A program made the translations under genes and the position numbers. From positions 3,286,001 to 3,350,000 of the forward strand of contig NZ_LT670819.1 in the NCBI RefSeq assembly GCF_900129855.1: a DNA stretch of 64,000 bases, read 5' to 3'. Of this stretch, positions 26,064-34,477 are shown piece after piece (positions within the stretch are counted from its first letter, which is position 1; every line of letters starts with the position of its first letter). The notes below the pieces were generated by a model, which saw only the letters and a list, made by a program, of their open reading frames with translations, had not been told where the DNA came from and ran no database searches. This DNA is from Streptomyces sp. 3214.6. Lineage in GTDB: Bacteria > Actinomycetota > Actinomycetes > Streptomycetales > Streptomycetaceae.

Positions 26064-26459
26064 ATGCTTTCCCGCCTGTTTGCCCCCAAGGTCAAGGTCA
26101 GCGCACACTGCGACCTGCCCTGCGGTGTGTACGACCCGGCCCAGGCCCGCATCGAGGCGGAGTCGGTGAAGGCCGTCCAGGAAAAGATGGCCGCCAACGA
26201 CGACCCGCACTTCCAGGCGCGCGCCACCGTCATCAAGGAACAGCGTGCCGAGCTCGCGAAGCACCACGTCTCCGTGCTGTGGAGCGACTACTTCAAGCCC
26301 CCGCACTTCGAGAAGTACCCCCAGCTGCACGAGCTCGTCAACGACACCCTGAAGGCCCTGTCGGCCGCCAAGGGCTCGACGGACCCGAAGACCGGCGAGA
26401 AGGCCCTGGAGCTCATCGCCGAGATCGACAAGATCTTCTGGGAGACCAAGAAGGCCTGA
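26064..26459 (+). CDS. sodN: Nickel-containing superoxide dismutase
   Basis: A 131-residue precursor. The leader MLSRLFAPKVKVSA is followed by the nickel hook HCDLPCGVYDPAQARIE, which provides His1, Cys2 and Cys6 of the mature protein. The rest is the four-helix bundle typical of Streptomyces SodN. It detoxifies superoxide in the cytoplasm as a hexamer. Cleavage after Ala14 by SodX exposes the metal-binding N-terminus. Known Streptomyces control involves nickel, Nur and a small RNA from the sodF transcript, none of which can be verified here. ATG 26064 has GAGGAAGG upstream; an out-of-frame ATG at 26057 overlaps the leader. Confidence 0.98.
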   Translation: MLSRLFAPKVKVSAHCDLPCGVYDPAQARIEAESVKAVQEKMAANDDPHFQARATVIKEQRAELAKHHVSVLWSDYFKPPHFEKYPQLHELVNDTLKALSAAKGSTDPKTGEKALELIAEIDKIFWETKKA

Positions 26460-26519
26460 GGCACACTCCTTCGCCCCGATCCGCGGCCGGTGCACCACCG
26501 CGGCCCGGGAAAGCCTCCA

Positions 26520-26553
26520 GAAGGGGCCGGTCCGCAACCCGACCGGCCCCTTT
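26520..26553 (+). terminator. Terminator of sodN
   Basis: Perfect 12-bp stem aaggggccggtc/gaccggcccctt (26521-26532 and 26541-26552) followed by T-rich sequence, 60 bp after the stop. Confidence 0.88.
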
Positions 26554-26649
26554 CGGCGTTCGATGGCCCACAGGTAAGCGTTCTGCCGGGGATGCTGACG
26601 CCCGCGCGGTGCCTCGAACGCAGCCGTGGCACGCCTTCCTTCTCCCGGG

Positions 26650-26790
26650 TCACCCACGAGTGCCCTGGCCGTCGCGCGCCTCTTCAGTTCGGCCAAGGGT
26701 TCGCCGGTCACCACATACACAGGCCACGGCTGGAGGTTCCCGCTCGACGGAGCTCGCGTCGCCGCGGCCGGCACTCGGCGCTCAACGCGG
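26650..26790 (-). pseudogene. Nitroreductase gene relic
   Basis: One minus-strand frame reads ATRAPSSGNLQPWPVYVVTG followed by EPLAELKRRA. This is the FMN-binding N-terminal segment of nitroreductases (A-x-R-A-P-S-x-x-N-x-Q-P-W). No start codon, N-terminal strand or C-terminal catalytic half follows in any frame, so only about 45 codons survive. The surrounding bases are intergenic, between sodN and a MerR gene. Confidence 0.7.
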
Positions 26791-26827
26791 CCGGGTCCTT
26801 TCGGCGTTCGCCTTTCGCCGGGTGCGC

Positions 26828-26858
26828 TTGAGTCTCCCCCGGGGGGAGAGTCGAGGAT
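26828..26858 (+). promoter_or_regulatory. MerR-type promoter with 19-bp spacer
   Basis: TTGAGT (26828-26833) and GAGGAT (26853-26858) are exactly 19 bp apart, and the spacer holds the dyad tctccccc-g-gggggaga. A long spacer with an internal dyad is the signature of MerR-regulated promoters. The start ATG 26865 lies 6 bases below the -10, so the transcript may be leaderless. Confidence 0.6.
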
Positions 26859-26864
26859 GAGGGC

Positions 26865-27812
26865 ATGGACGGCGACGGTGGCGACCTCTGCTCGATCGGT
26901 GAACTGGCCCGGCACACCGGGCTGACGGTCAAGACCGTCCGGTTCTACTCCGATCGCGGCATCGTGACGCCGGCCGACCGCACGCCCGCCGGCTACCGCC
27001 GCTACGGCCCGGACGCCGTCGCCCGGCTGGCGCTGGTGCGGACGCTGCGCGAGCTGGGGTTCGGGCTCGACGTGATACGGCAGGTCGTCGACCGGGAGCT
27101 GACGCTCGGCGACGTCGCCGCGCAGCACGCCGCCGCGCTGGACGTACAGATCGGCGTCCTGCGGCTGCGACGGGCGGTGCTGACGGCCGTGGCCAGGCGC
27201 GGACACACCCCCGAGGAGATGGCACGCATGCACCGACTGGCCCGACTCACCGAAGACGAACGTCGGCGGTTGACAGACGACTTCCTCACCGGCGTCTTCA
27301 CGGATCTCGACGGCGGTGACGTCTACGCCGGGGTCCGACGCTCCCTGACGCCCGAACTTCCCGACGACCCGACCGACGAGCAGGTCGAGGCATGGGCGGA
27401 GTTGGCCGAGTTGATGCTCGACCCGGGCTTTCGCGCGAGTCTTCGGCGCGCGGTCGAGGACCAGGCGCGCCACGTGTCCGACCGTGGCTTCGGGGTCCCA
27501 CGCCCGGACGTCGTCGCGCTCGCCCGCGACCACGCGACGGCGGCGGTCGCGTCCGGGACGGCCCCAGAGTCGCCCCGGGCCGACCAGGTCGTCGCGGCGC
27601 TCACCGCGGACTGCGCGCGCCTCCTCGGCCGGCCGGACGACGGTGACCTGCGTCGACGGCTGCGGCAGCGGCTGGCCCACGCCAACGATCCGCGCCGGGA
27701 CCGGTACGTCCACCTGCTCGCCCTGGTCAACGGCTGGCCGCCCCCGGAACCCCTGACACCGGCGCTCGACTGGTCGATCACGGCGCTGAGCCTGCGCTCA
27801 TCATGGGCATGA
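26865..27812 (+). CDS. MerR-family regulator with long C-terminal domain
   Basis: A 315-residue protein. The N-terminal winged helix is SIGELARHTGLTVKTVRFYSDRGIV...GYRRYGPDAVARL, followed by the dimerization helix. The 200-residue C-terminal domain is helical, with EDERRRLTDDFL and AWAELAELMLDPGFR. It resembles the multidrug- or antibiotic-binding domains of larger MerR proteins, but no cysteine pair for metal binding is visible. It probably controls its own 19-bp-spacer promoter. Its original target may have been the nitroreductase gene whose relic lies just upstream. Confidence 0.88.
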   Translation: MDGDGGDLCSIGELARHTGLTVKTVRFYSDRGIVTPADRTPAGYRRYGPDAVARLALVRTLRELGFGLDVIRQVVDRELTLGDVAAQHAAALDVQIGVLRLRRAVLTAVARRGHTPEEMARMHRLARLTEDERRRLTDDFLTGVFTDLDGGDVYAGVRRSLTPELPDDPTDEQVEAWAELAELMLDPGFRASLRRAVEDQARHVSDRGFGVPRPDVVALARDHATAAVASGTAPESPRADQVVAALTADCARLLGRPDDGDLRRRLRQRLAHANDPRRDRYVHLLALVNGWPPPEPLTPALDWSITALSLRSSWA

Positions 27813-27848
27813 TCCGCCGTACGTCTGCGGACACGCCCTACGCTCTCG

Positions 27849-27950
27849 GTGCCGCGCTTGGCCCGGGTCGACGTGACGTTCGAACAGCACGAACTCAACG
27901 GGCAGCCGGGCGCGATCTTCCGAGACAGGGACGGCAAGGTCCTCAGAAAC
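27849..27950 (+). pseudogene. C-terminal relic of an ECF41-type sigma factor
   Basis: The frame from 27849 gives RVDVTFEQHELNGQPGAIFR then DRDGKVLRN before running into repeats. V-N-G-Q-P-G-x-x-x-R-D-x-x-G-K-V is characteristic of the SnoaL-like C-terminal extension of ECF41/SigJ sigma factors. Sigma regions 2 and 4 and the terminal N-P-D-K-L box are missing. Only about 35 codons remain. Confidence 0.5.
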
Positions 27951-27983
27951 AGGCCTCCCGACCGACCTGACCTGACCCGCGCG

Positions 27984-28050
27984 GGCCTGGCGGTCGGTCG
28001 GGCCGGGCGGTCGGGCCGGGCGGTCGGTCGGGCCTGGCGGTCGGTCGGTG
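27984..28050. repeat. Degenerate cggtcggtcgggccggg minisatellite
   Basis: Four imperfect units of 13-17 bp (at 27991, 28008, 28021 and 28038) built from cggtcggtcgggcc(g/t)gg. They lie immediately beyond the stop of the minus-strand polyphosphate kinase gene. Confidence 0.8.
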
Positions 28051-28052
28051 CT

Positions 28053-28982
28053 TCAGCTGACGGCAACGGCGCCGGTGGCGGCGCCGTCGGCCGTGTCGTC
28101 CTCGCCTGCCTCCAGCAGGCCCGCCGCCGCGCCCACGATGCGTGGGTCGGCGGCGCCGACCACCTCCTCGTCCTTGTCGGCGTAGTCGAATCGGGCGAGC
28201 ACACTGCGCATGGCCTCGACCCGGGCCCGTTTCTTGTCGTTGCTCTTGACCACTGTCCAGGGCGCGTACGCCGTGTCCGTCTCGCGGAACATGGCGACCT
28301 TGGCCGCGGTGTAGTCGTCCCAGCGGTCCAGCGAGGCGAGGTCCATCGGGCTGAGTTTCCACTGCCGTACGGGGTCTATCTGACGGATCGTGAACCGGGT
28401 GCGCTGCTCGCCCTGCGACACCGAGAACCAGAACTTGATCAGGTCCACGCCGTCGTCGACGAGCATCCGCTCGAACAGCGGCGCCTGGCGCATGAAGCGC
28501 TGGTACTCGTCGTCACTGCAGAAGCCCATGACCCGCTCGACGCCGGCCCGGTTGTACCAGGACCGGTCGAACAGGACGATCTCGCCGGCGGTCGGCAGCT
28601 GTTCGACGTACCGCTGGAAGTACCACTGCCCGCGCTCGCGCTCGGTGGGCTTCTCCAGCGCCACGACCCGGGCGCCGCGCGGATTGAGGTGCTCCGTGAA
28701 CCGCTTGATGGTGCCGCCCTTGCCGGCCGCGTCCCGTCCTTCGAAGACGATGACGAGCCGGCGGCCCGTCTCCTTGATCCAGCTCTGCAGCTTCAGCAGT
28801 TCGATCTGCTGGAGCCGCTTGTGCAGGTCGTACTCGTTGCGCTCCATACGGTGCGGGTACGGATAGTTCTCCCGCCAGGTGTCGACCAGGCTCCCGTCCG
28901 GCCGGACGAGGACAGGGTCGTCGTGATCGCTGTAGTCGACTCTCAGGTCGGCCAGCTCGGACAGCAGGGGCGGCGTCGCCAT
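28053..28982 (-). CDS. ppk2: Polyphosphate kinase 2 family protein
   Basis: A 309-residue PPK2 from ATG 28982. Walker A is VFEGRDAAGKGGT; the lid module has FDRSWYNRAGVERVMGF, followed by FWFSVSQGEQRTRF and the WKLSPMDLASLDRWDDYTAAK box. These residues identify a class I/III-like single-domain PPK2, which transfers phosphate between polyphosphate and nucleotides. It follows a small membrane protein and a Pit phosphate transporter with 16-17 bp gaps, so uptake and polyphosphate metabolism are co-expressed. Confidence 0.93.
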   Translation of the reverse strand: MATPPLLSELADLRVDYSDHDDPVLVRPDGSLVDTWRENYPYPHRMERNEYDLHKRLQQIELLKLQSWIKETGRRLVIVFEGRDAAGKGGTIKRFTEHLNPRGARVVALEKPTERERGQWYFQRYVEQLPTAGEIVLFDRSWYNRAGVERVMGFCSDDEYQRFMRQAPLFERMLVDDGVDLIKFWFSVSQGEQRTRFTIRQIDPVRQWKLSPMDLASLDRWDDYTAAKVAMFRETDTAYAPWTVVKSNDKKRARVEAMRSVLARFDYADKDEEVVGAADPRIVGAAAGLLEAGEDDTADGAATGAVAVS

Positions 28983-28999
28983 CCCGTTCTCCTTCCGGT

Positions 29000-29251
29000 T
29001 CAGTGGAACTGCGGCACGATCAGATAGATCCCGTACGCCACCACGGCCGCGCACGCGAGGAAGCACAGGCCCGCCTGGGCCATGCCGAGCGACGACGTGC
29101 CGCCGCCCCGCCCGGCGCCGCCGCCCCGCTCGCGCGCGCCCTCCACACGGGCGAGGCCGAGCACGCCGAAGGCGAAGACGACGACCACGGCGACGGTGAC
29201 GCCGATGCTCACCGCGGTGACCTGGCCGAGTGCGTTCCAGTCCAGATGCAT
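29000..29251 (-). CDS. Small membrane protein of the phosphate operon
   Basis: An 83-residue protein from ATG 29251, preceded by GGGAGAG. Two predicted membrane helices (about residues 12-33 and 57-78) flank a Gly/Arg-rich loop. No named domain is recognised. Position between the Pit transporter (16 bp) and PPK2 (17 bp) suggests an accessory subunit or regulator of phosphate uptake. Confidence 0.75.
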   Translation of the reverse strand: MHLDWNALGQVTAVSIGVTVAVVVVFAFGVLGLARVEGARERGGGAGRGGGTSSLGMAQAGLCFLACAAVVAYGIYLIVPQFH

Positions 29252-29267
29252 CGAAGCTCTCCCTGCC

Positions 29268-30422
<1,155 letters not shown>

Positions 30423-30521
30423 TCCCTCATGGGAACAAGCGCTTTCATACGGGAGGCGAACTGAAGGCAAAGCCTGTTCCAGGTCCCCGCGCCCACCAGG
30501 TGAGGATCGTGCGATGCTGAC

Positions 30522-30917
30522 GTGGTGACCCTCGAGGACCTGGTACGACTGCGGCAGGCCCGCGACCGGATGGACCGTGAGTACGCCGAGCCGCTCGACG
30601 TCCCCGCCCTCGCGCGCACCGCGCTGATGTCGCCGGGCCACTTCCAGCGGAGCTTCCGCGAGGCCTACGGCGAGACTCCCTACGGCTACCTGATGACCCG
30701 CCGGGTCGAGCGCGCCAAGGCCCTGCTGCGCCGCGGCGACCTGACCGTGACGGAGGTCTGCATGGCGGTCGGCTGCACCTCGCTCGGCTCGTTCAGCTCC
30801 CGCTTCACCGAGCTGGTGGGCGAGACGCCGAGCTCCTATCGGGCCCGCTCGCACGAGGAGAGCGCGGAGATCCCGCCCTGCGTGGCGCGAGCGTACACAC
30901 GCCCGAGACGGACGTGA
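30522..30917 (+). CDS. Stand-alone AraC-type DNA-binding protein
   Basis: A 131-residue protein made almost entirely of the AraC double helix-turn-helix: LDVPALARTALMSPGHFQRSFREAYGETPYGYLMTRRVERAK and the second motif VTEVCMAVGCTSLGSFSSRFTELVGETPSSYR. No ligand domain is present, resembling SoxS/MarA-size regulators. It begins at GTG 30522 or 30525; neither has a strong ribosome site. It precedes two VOC genes and probably controls them. Confidence 0.85.
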   Translation: MVTLEDLVRLRQARDRMDREYAEPLDVPALARTALMSPGHFQRSFREAYGETPYGYLMTRRVERAKALLRRGDLTVTEVCMAVGCTSLGSFSSRFTELVGETPSSYRARSHEESAEIPPCVARAYTRPRRT

Positions 30918-30952
30918 CGACGTAACGCCCGTATCGACCTTAGGTTGGCCCC

Positions 30953-31369
30953 ATGGACCTGAAACTGCACACCTGTTTCATCGCTGTCGACGACCACGAC
31001 AAGGCCGTCACCTTCTACTGCGACGTCCTGGGCCTGGAGATCCGCAACGACGTCAAGTACGAGGGGATGCGGTGGGTGACCGTCGGGTCGCCGCTGCAAC
31101 CGGACGTGTCGATCGTCCTGGAGCCGCCCGCCGCGAACCCCGACCTCTCCCCGGCGGACCGGGAGGCGATGGAGCAGCTGCTGGCCAAGGGCGTGCTGCG
31201 CGGGGTCAACTTCACCACCGAGGACTGCGACGCCCTCTTCGCCCGTGTCCGGGAATCCGGCGCCGAGGTGATTCAGGAACCGATGGACATGCCGTACGGG
31301 GTGCGCGACTGCGCGTTCCGGGACCCGGCGGGGAACATGCTGCGGTTCATGGAGTCGAAGCCCCGATGA
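30953..31369 (+). CDS. Glyoxalase/bleomycin-resistance (VOC) protein
   Basis: A 138-residue single VOC module pair: LHTCFIAVDDHDKAVTFYCDVLGLEI at the N-terminus and MPYGVRDCAFRDPAGNMLRF at the C-terminus, the usual beta-alpha-beta-beta-beta layout with the metal-ligand Glu/His positions partly kept. Function may be metal-dependent isomerisation or drug binding. Its stop overlaps the start of the next VOC gene (ATGA), and an AraC-type regulator lies 35 bp upstream. Confidence 0.88.
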   Translation: MDLKLHTCFIAVDDHDKAVTFYCDVLGLEIRNDVKYEGMRWVTVGSPLQPDVSIVLEPPAANPDLSPADREAMEQLLAKGVLRGVNFTTEDCDALFARVRESGAEVIQEPMDMPYGVRDCAFRDPAGNMLRFMESKPR

Positions 31370-32157
31370 GCGGAGTGGTGAACGGGCCGGCGAGCGGGCC
31401 GGTCCGGTGGACCTACGCCTTCGTCGACCGGCCCGCCGCACGCTTCGAGCGGGCCTGCGCGTTCTGGACCGCAGTCACGGACACCACGCTGTCGGAACTC
31501 CGCGGTGCGGACGGGGAGTTCGTGACCCTGCTCGCCGAGGGCGCCGACCCCTGCGTCAAGGTCCAGCAGGTGGCGGGCGGCGACGGCGGCGCGCATCTCG
31601 ACTTCGCCGTCGAGGACGTGCCCGGGTTCGTGGAGAAGGCGCTGAAGCTGGGCGCCGAGCCGGCCGCCGCAAACGAGGGGTGGGCCGTACTGCGCTCCCC
31701 CGCGGGGCAGTTGTTCTGCGCGGTGCCGTGGCACGGGGAGACCGTACGGCCGCCCGTGGTGGCGGGCAGCCGCCTGGACCAGGTGTGCGTCGACATCCCG
31801 CCGTCGGCGTACGAGGCCGAAGTCGCCTTCTGGGGCGGCCTGTTGCCCGACTGGCGCTCCCGGCCCGGCTCCCGGCCCGAGTTCCATGTGGTCGAGCCGC
31901 CGCCCGGCCTGCCGATCCGCATCCTGCTCCAGCGGCTCGACGAGGAGCGGCCCGGGAGCGGGGGTTCGGCCGGCGCCCATCTCGACCTGGCCTGCGGCCC
32001 GGACGTCGACGCCGTGCGCGTCCGACACGAACGGCTCGGCGCGGTCCTCGTCGCCCGCCACCCCCACTGGACGGTGCTGCGCGACCCGGCCGGCGGCCTG
32101 TACTGCCTGACCGGACGCGACGCGGAGACGGGCGGACTGCCGCGGGCGGGCGCCTAG
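31366..32157 (+). CDS. Double-VOC protein
   Basis: A 263-residue protein with two VOC halves. The first has WTYAFVDRPAARFERACAFWTAV and AHLDFAVEDV, the second DQVCVDIPPSAYEAEVAFWGGLL and AHLDLACGPDV ending DPAGGLYCLTGRDAE. It follows the single-VOC gene with a 4-base overlap. Its TAG stop is supplied by the left end of the palindromic element at 32155-32227, so the ancestral C-terminus may have differed. Confidence 0.85.
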   Translation: MSGVVNGPASGPVRWTYAFVDRPAARFERACAFWTAVTDTTLSELRGADGEFVTLLAEGADPCVKVQQVAGGDGGAHLDFAVEDVPGFVEKALKLGAEPAAANEGWAVLRSPAGQLFCAVPWHGETVRPPVVAGSRLDQVCVDIPPSAYEAEVAFWGGLLPDWRSRPGSRPEFHVVEPPPGLPIRILLQRLDEERPGSGGSAGAHLDLACGPDVDAVRVRHERLGAVLVARHPHWTVLRDPAGGLYCLTGRDAETGGLPRAGA

Positions 32158-32227
32158 GGCCTGCCCGGCGGATCATGCCCGTAGGCGCCGCTGCTTTCCT
32201 GCGACTTGATCCGCCGGACAGGCCCTA
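32155..32227. repeat. 73-bp palindromic (MITE-like) element
   Basis: Inverted repeats of 21 bp (32155-32175 and 32207-32227) differ at one base and enclose 31 bp. Each end begins tagggcc when read inward, so the element supplies the TAG stop of the double-VOC gene on the left and of the minus-strand hypothetical gene on the right. It can also fold as a bidirectional terminator. The end sequence gggcctg(t/c)ccggcggatca is one I recall from intergenic repeats in other streptomycetes. Confidence 0.8.
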
Positions 32228-32635
32228 ACCGTTCGTCGGCCACGCGCAGACGACGATCAGGCGGTCGGTCGTCGCCTCACCGTCCGGCGTCTCCTCGCCC
32301 CCGCTGTCCCTCTCGCCGTCGCCCTCGCCCTCGTTGTCGGCCTCGTCCTTGCCCTTGTCCTTGTCCTTCGCTTTGTTGCACAGGTCATCGCCGTCCACGT
32401 CCATATGGAGCAGCGGCGCGGCGGACTCCTGGGGTGCGTGTCGGCCGTTCGGCTGTCGGGCCGGGGGTTCGGTGGAGTCCTGCAGCCACAACGTCAGTCC
32501 GGCCCCGACGGCCACGGCCGCCACCCACACCCCCACGGCCCATCGCCATCCCCGGCGCCGACCTCTGCCCGATCCGGCCCCGGCCCCGGCCGCGGTCACA
32601 TCCTCGTCTCCCCCGTCATGCGTCATGGGGGTCAC
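32225..32635 (-). CDS. Hypothetical single-pass membrane protein
   Basis: About 136 residues from GTG 32635 (or ATG 32626). Gly/Arg-rich cytoplasmic start, one membrane helix at about residues 32-50 (WAVGVWVAAVAVGAGLTLWL), then a hydrophilic exported part with a Lys/Asp/Glu-rich KDKDKGKDEADNEGEGDGE stretch and a short C-terminal LIVVCAWPTNG. No known domain. The stop codon is contributed by the right end of the palindromic element. No clear ribosome site was seen for either start. Confidence 0.6.
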   Translation of the reverse strand: MTPMTHDGGDEDVTAAGAGAGSGRGRRRGWRWAVGVWVAAVAVGAGLTLWLQDSTEPPARQPNGRHAPQESAAPLLHMDVDGDDLCNKAKDKDKGKDEADNEGEGDGERDSGGEETPDGEATTDRLIVVCAWPTNG

Positions 32636-32677
32636 GCTAGCGGCAGGGCTGGTGCGGCCGGAGGCCGACCGGTCCTG

Positions 32678-32932
32678 TCACGAGGTCCGGGCGGTAGGCG
32701 CTCCGGGCTCCTGGTCGGGCTCGGCGGCGTCGGGCCCGAGGGCATCGACCCCGGAGGCGTCGGGCTCGTAGGCGTCGGGCCGGGCGCCCGGCTCCACATA
32801 CGCCTCGCAGTCCGGGTTGTGGCACGGGCCCGGCACCCAGCGCGGGACCCACGCGCCCAGCGTCTTGTGCCGCCGGATGACGGACTGCACGGGCTGTCCA
32901 CAGGCGGGGCAGACGCGTTGTTCCCTGTCCAT
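32678..32932 (-). CDS. Small zinc-ribbon-like protein
   Basis: An 84-residue protein from ATG 32932. VCPACGQPV and PGPCHNPDCEAYVEPG supply two CxxC-like pairs for a probable zinc ribbon, followed by an acidic, repeat-like tail (DAYEPDASGVDALGPDAAEPD). No catalytic motif. Longer upstream reading is a shadow of the DHFR-like gene region. Confidence 0.7.
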   Translation of the reverse strand: MDREQRVCPACGQPVQSVIRRHKTLGAWVPRWVPGPCHNPDCEAYVEPGARPDAYEPDASGVDALGPDAAEPDQEPGAPTARTS

Positions 32933-32979
32933 GTCCTCAGAGTAGGGCGGCCCGCACTCGAGCGCCCCCCGCGCGTACG

Positions 32980-33564
32980 TCAGCGTTCCCTGCTGTACGT
33001 CCGTACGACCGCGCCGTTGCCGAAGGAGCGCACGCCGCGGAAGGTGAAGCGAGCGAGGTCGCACCCGGCGCCGAACATCGGCATGCCGACGCCGTAGACG
33101 AGTGGGTAGGTCTTGATCACCAGTTCGTCGATCTCGTCGAACAGCTCGCCCGCGAGGCGGGAGCCGCCGCACAGGTAGATGTCGAGGTCGCTGTCCTCCG
33201 CCTTGAGCGCGCGGACCTTGTCGAGCAGGCCGTCGGCGATGATCTCGACGTCCGGGTCGGGCGACTCGGCGAGGGTGCGGGAGGCGACGTACTGGCGCAG
33301 ATGAGCGTAGGGGCTGGTGACGCCCTCCTTCAGCGCGAGGTCATAGCTGACCCGGCCCTGGATGATCGTGTCGAACCGCCGGTTGGGCAGGTCGTCGATG
33401 CCGAGCGGCCGGCGGCCGTGGGTGGGCAGGGTCTCCGGATACTCCGTCTTGAGGAAGTCGAAGAACTCCTCGTCGACGAAGGAGACCATCGCCGAGCCGT
33501 CACCGGTCGCGTCGCCGATGAACCCGTCGACGGAGCAGGCGATGAAGTACGTGAGCTTTCGCAA
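32980..33564 (-). CDS. Dihydrofolate reductase-like (RibD C-terminal fold) protein
   Basis: About 194 residues. The N-terminal strand RKLTYFIACSVDGFIGDATGDG and later DTIIQGRVSYDLALKEGV, DIYLCGGSRLAGELFDEIDELVIKTYP fit the DHFR/RibD-C NADPH fold. The start is set at TTG 33564, which has GGAAAGAG 7 bases upstream; a GTG at 33600 would lie within the putative operator shared with the divergent TetR gene. Such TetR/DHFR-like pairs are common in streptomycetes; substrate unknown. Confidence 0.82.
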   Translation of the reverse strand: MRKLTYFIACSVDGFIGDATGDGSAMVSFVDEEFFDFLKTEYPETLPTHGRRPLGIDDLPNRRFDTIIQGRVSYDLALKEGVTSPYAHLRQYVASRTLAESPDPDVEIIADGLLDKVRALKAEDSDLDIYLCGGSRLAGELFDEIDELVIKTYPLVYGVGMPMFGAGCDLARFTFRGVRSFGNGAVVRTYSRER

Positions 33565-33596
33565 GTGGGGGCTCTTTCCGTAGGCTGACCCGTGAA

Positions 33597-33628
33597 CCAC
33601 AACAGTTGTAGTACTTCACCTGTAGTGG
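33597..33628. promoter_or_regulatory. Candidate TetR operator
   Basis: Inverted repeat ccacaacag (33597-33605)/ctgtagtgg (33620-33628) with one mismatch, including the inner acaac-a-gttgt palindrome. It lies between the divergent DHFR-like and TetR genes. Confidence 0.5.
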
Positions 33629-33686
33629 ATGCAAGAGAGTTTCCCGTGTTCCGGGAAACGGAGCCAAGTGAGAGAGAGGGTTCCGC

Positions 33687-34292
33687 ATGGCCGGTAATCC
33701 GGAGCGCCGGGCGGCCCTGGTCGACGCCGGGGTCGAGGTGCTCGCGCGGGAGGGGGCGCGCGGGCTGACCTTCCGCGCGGTGGACGCGGCGGCCGGGGTG
33801 CCGGTGGGCACTGCCTCCAATTACTTCACCGGGCGCGACGACCTGCTACGGCAGATCGACGCCCGACTGCACGTCCGGCTGGCGCCCGACCCCGAGAAGT
33901 TCGGCAAACTGATGGCGGGACCGCGGGACCGCTCCCTGGTCACGGCGTTCATGCACGACCTGATGGCTCGCGCGACCCGCGACCGCAGCGGCTATCTCGC
34001 GCTGCTGGAGATGCGCATGGAGGCGACCCGGCGTCCCGAACTGCGCGCCTCCTTCACCACGTCGGTGCGCGGCGACCTCCAGGACGGCATGGACTTCCAC
34101 CGCGAGACGGGCCTGCCCGGCGGCGACGAGACCGTGGTCGTCCTGTACCTGGCGATGCTCGGGCTGATCCTGGAGCACCTGACCCTGCCGGGCGTCTTGG
34201 ACGGCGTCCTGCCCGGCGTGGGGGTCCCGGAGGGCCTGGTGGAGAGGATCGTGGCGACAGTCGTGCCGGACAGGGACGTCAAACCCATGTAG
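33687..34292 (+). CDS. TetR-family regulator
   Basis: A 201-residue protein. The N-terminal helix-turn-helix is RRAALVDAGVEVLAREGARGLTFRAVDAAAGVPVGTASNYFTGRDDLL. The C-terminal ligand domain is helical and unique. ATG 33687 follows the AGAGAGGG ribosome site. It is divergent from the DHFR-like gene and likely represses both through the dyad at 33597-33628. Confidence 0.92.
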   Translation: MAGNPERRAALVDAGVEVLAREGARGLTFRAVDAAAGVPVGTASNYFTGRDDLLRQIDARLHVRLAPDPEKFGKLMAGPRDRSLVTAFMHDLMARATRDRSGYLALLEMRMEATRRPELRASFTTSVRGDLQDGMDFHRETGLPGGDETVVVLYLAMLGLILEHLTLPGVLDGVLPGVGVPEGLVERIVATVVPDRDVKPM

Positions 34293-34364
34293 GCGGCACG
34301 ACGGCGAGCCCCGCCCCCCCCCAATGGGGATGCACGGGACCCGCCGGACGAAGCCCCCGAATAG

Positions 34365-34432
34365 CACCCGAAGTCAGGAACCACCCGAACTCAGGAACCG
34401 CGCGGACTCAGGGACCACCCGAACTCAGGGAC
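34365..34432. repeat. 17-bp minisatellite
   Basis: Four units of 17 bp, cacccgaa(c/g)tcagg(a/g)ac (third unit diverged to cgcgcggactcagggac), at 34365, 34382, 34399 and 34416. They lie between the TetR gene and the 3' end of the polyprenyl synthase gene. Confidence 0.85.
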
Positions 34433-34477
34433 CACGCGGCGCCGGGGACGCCACGTCACCCCCACCGCGTCGTCGCC

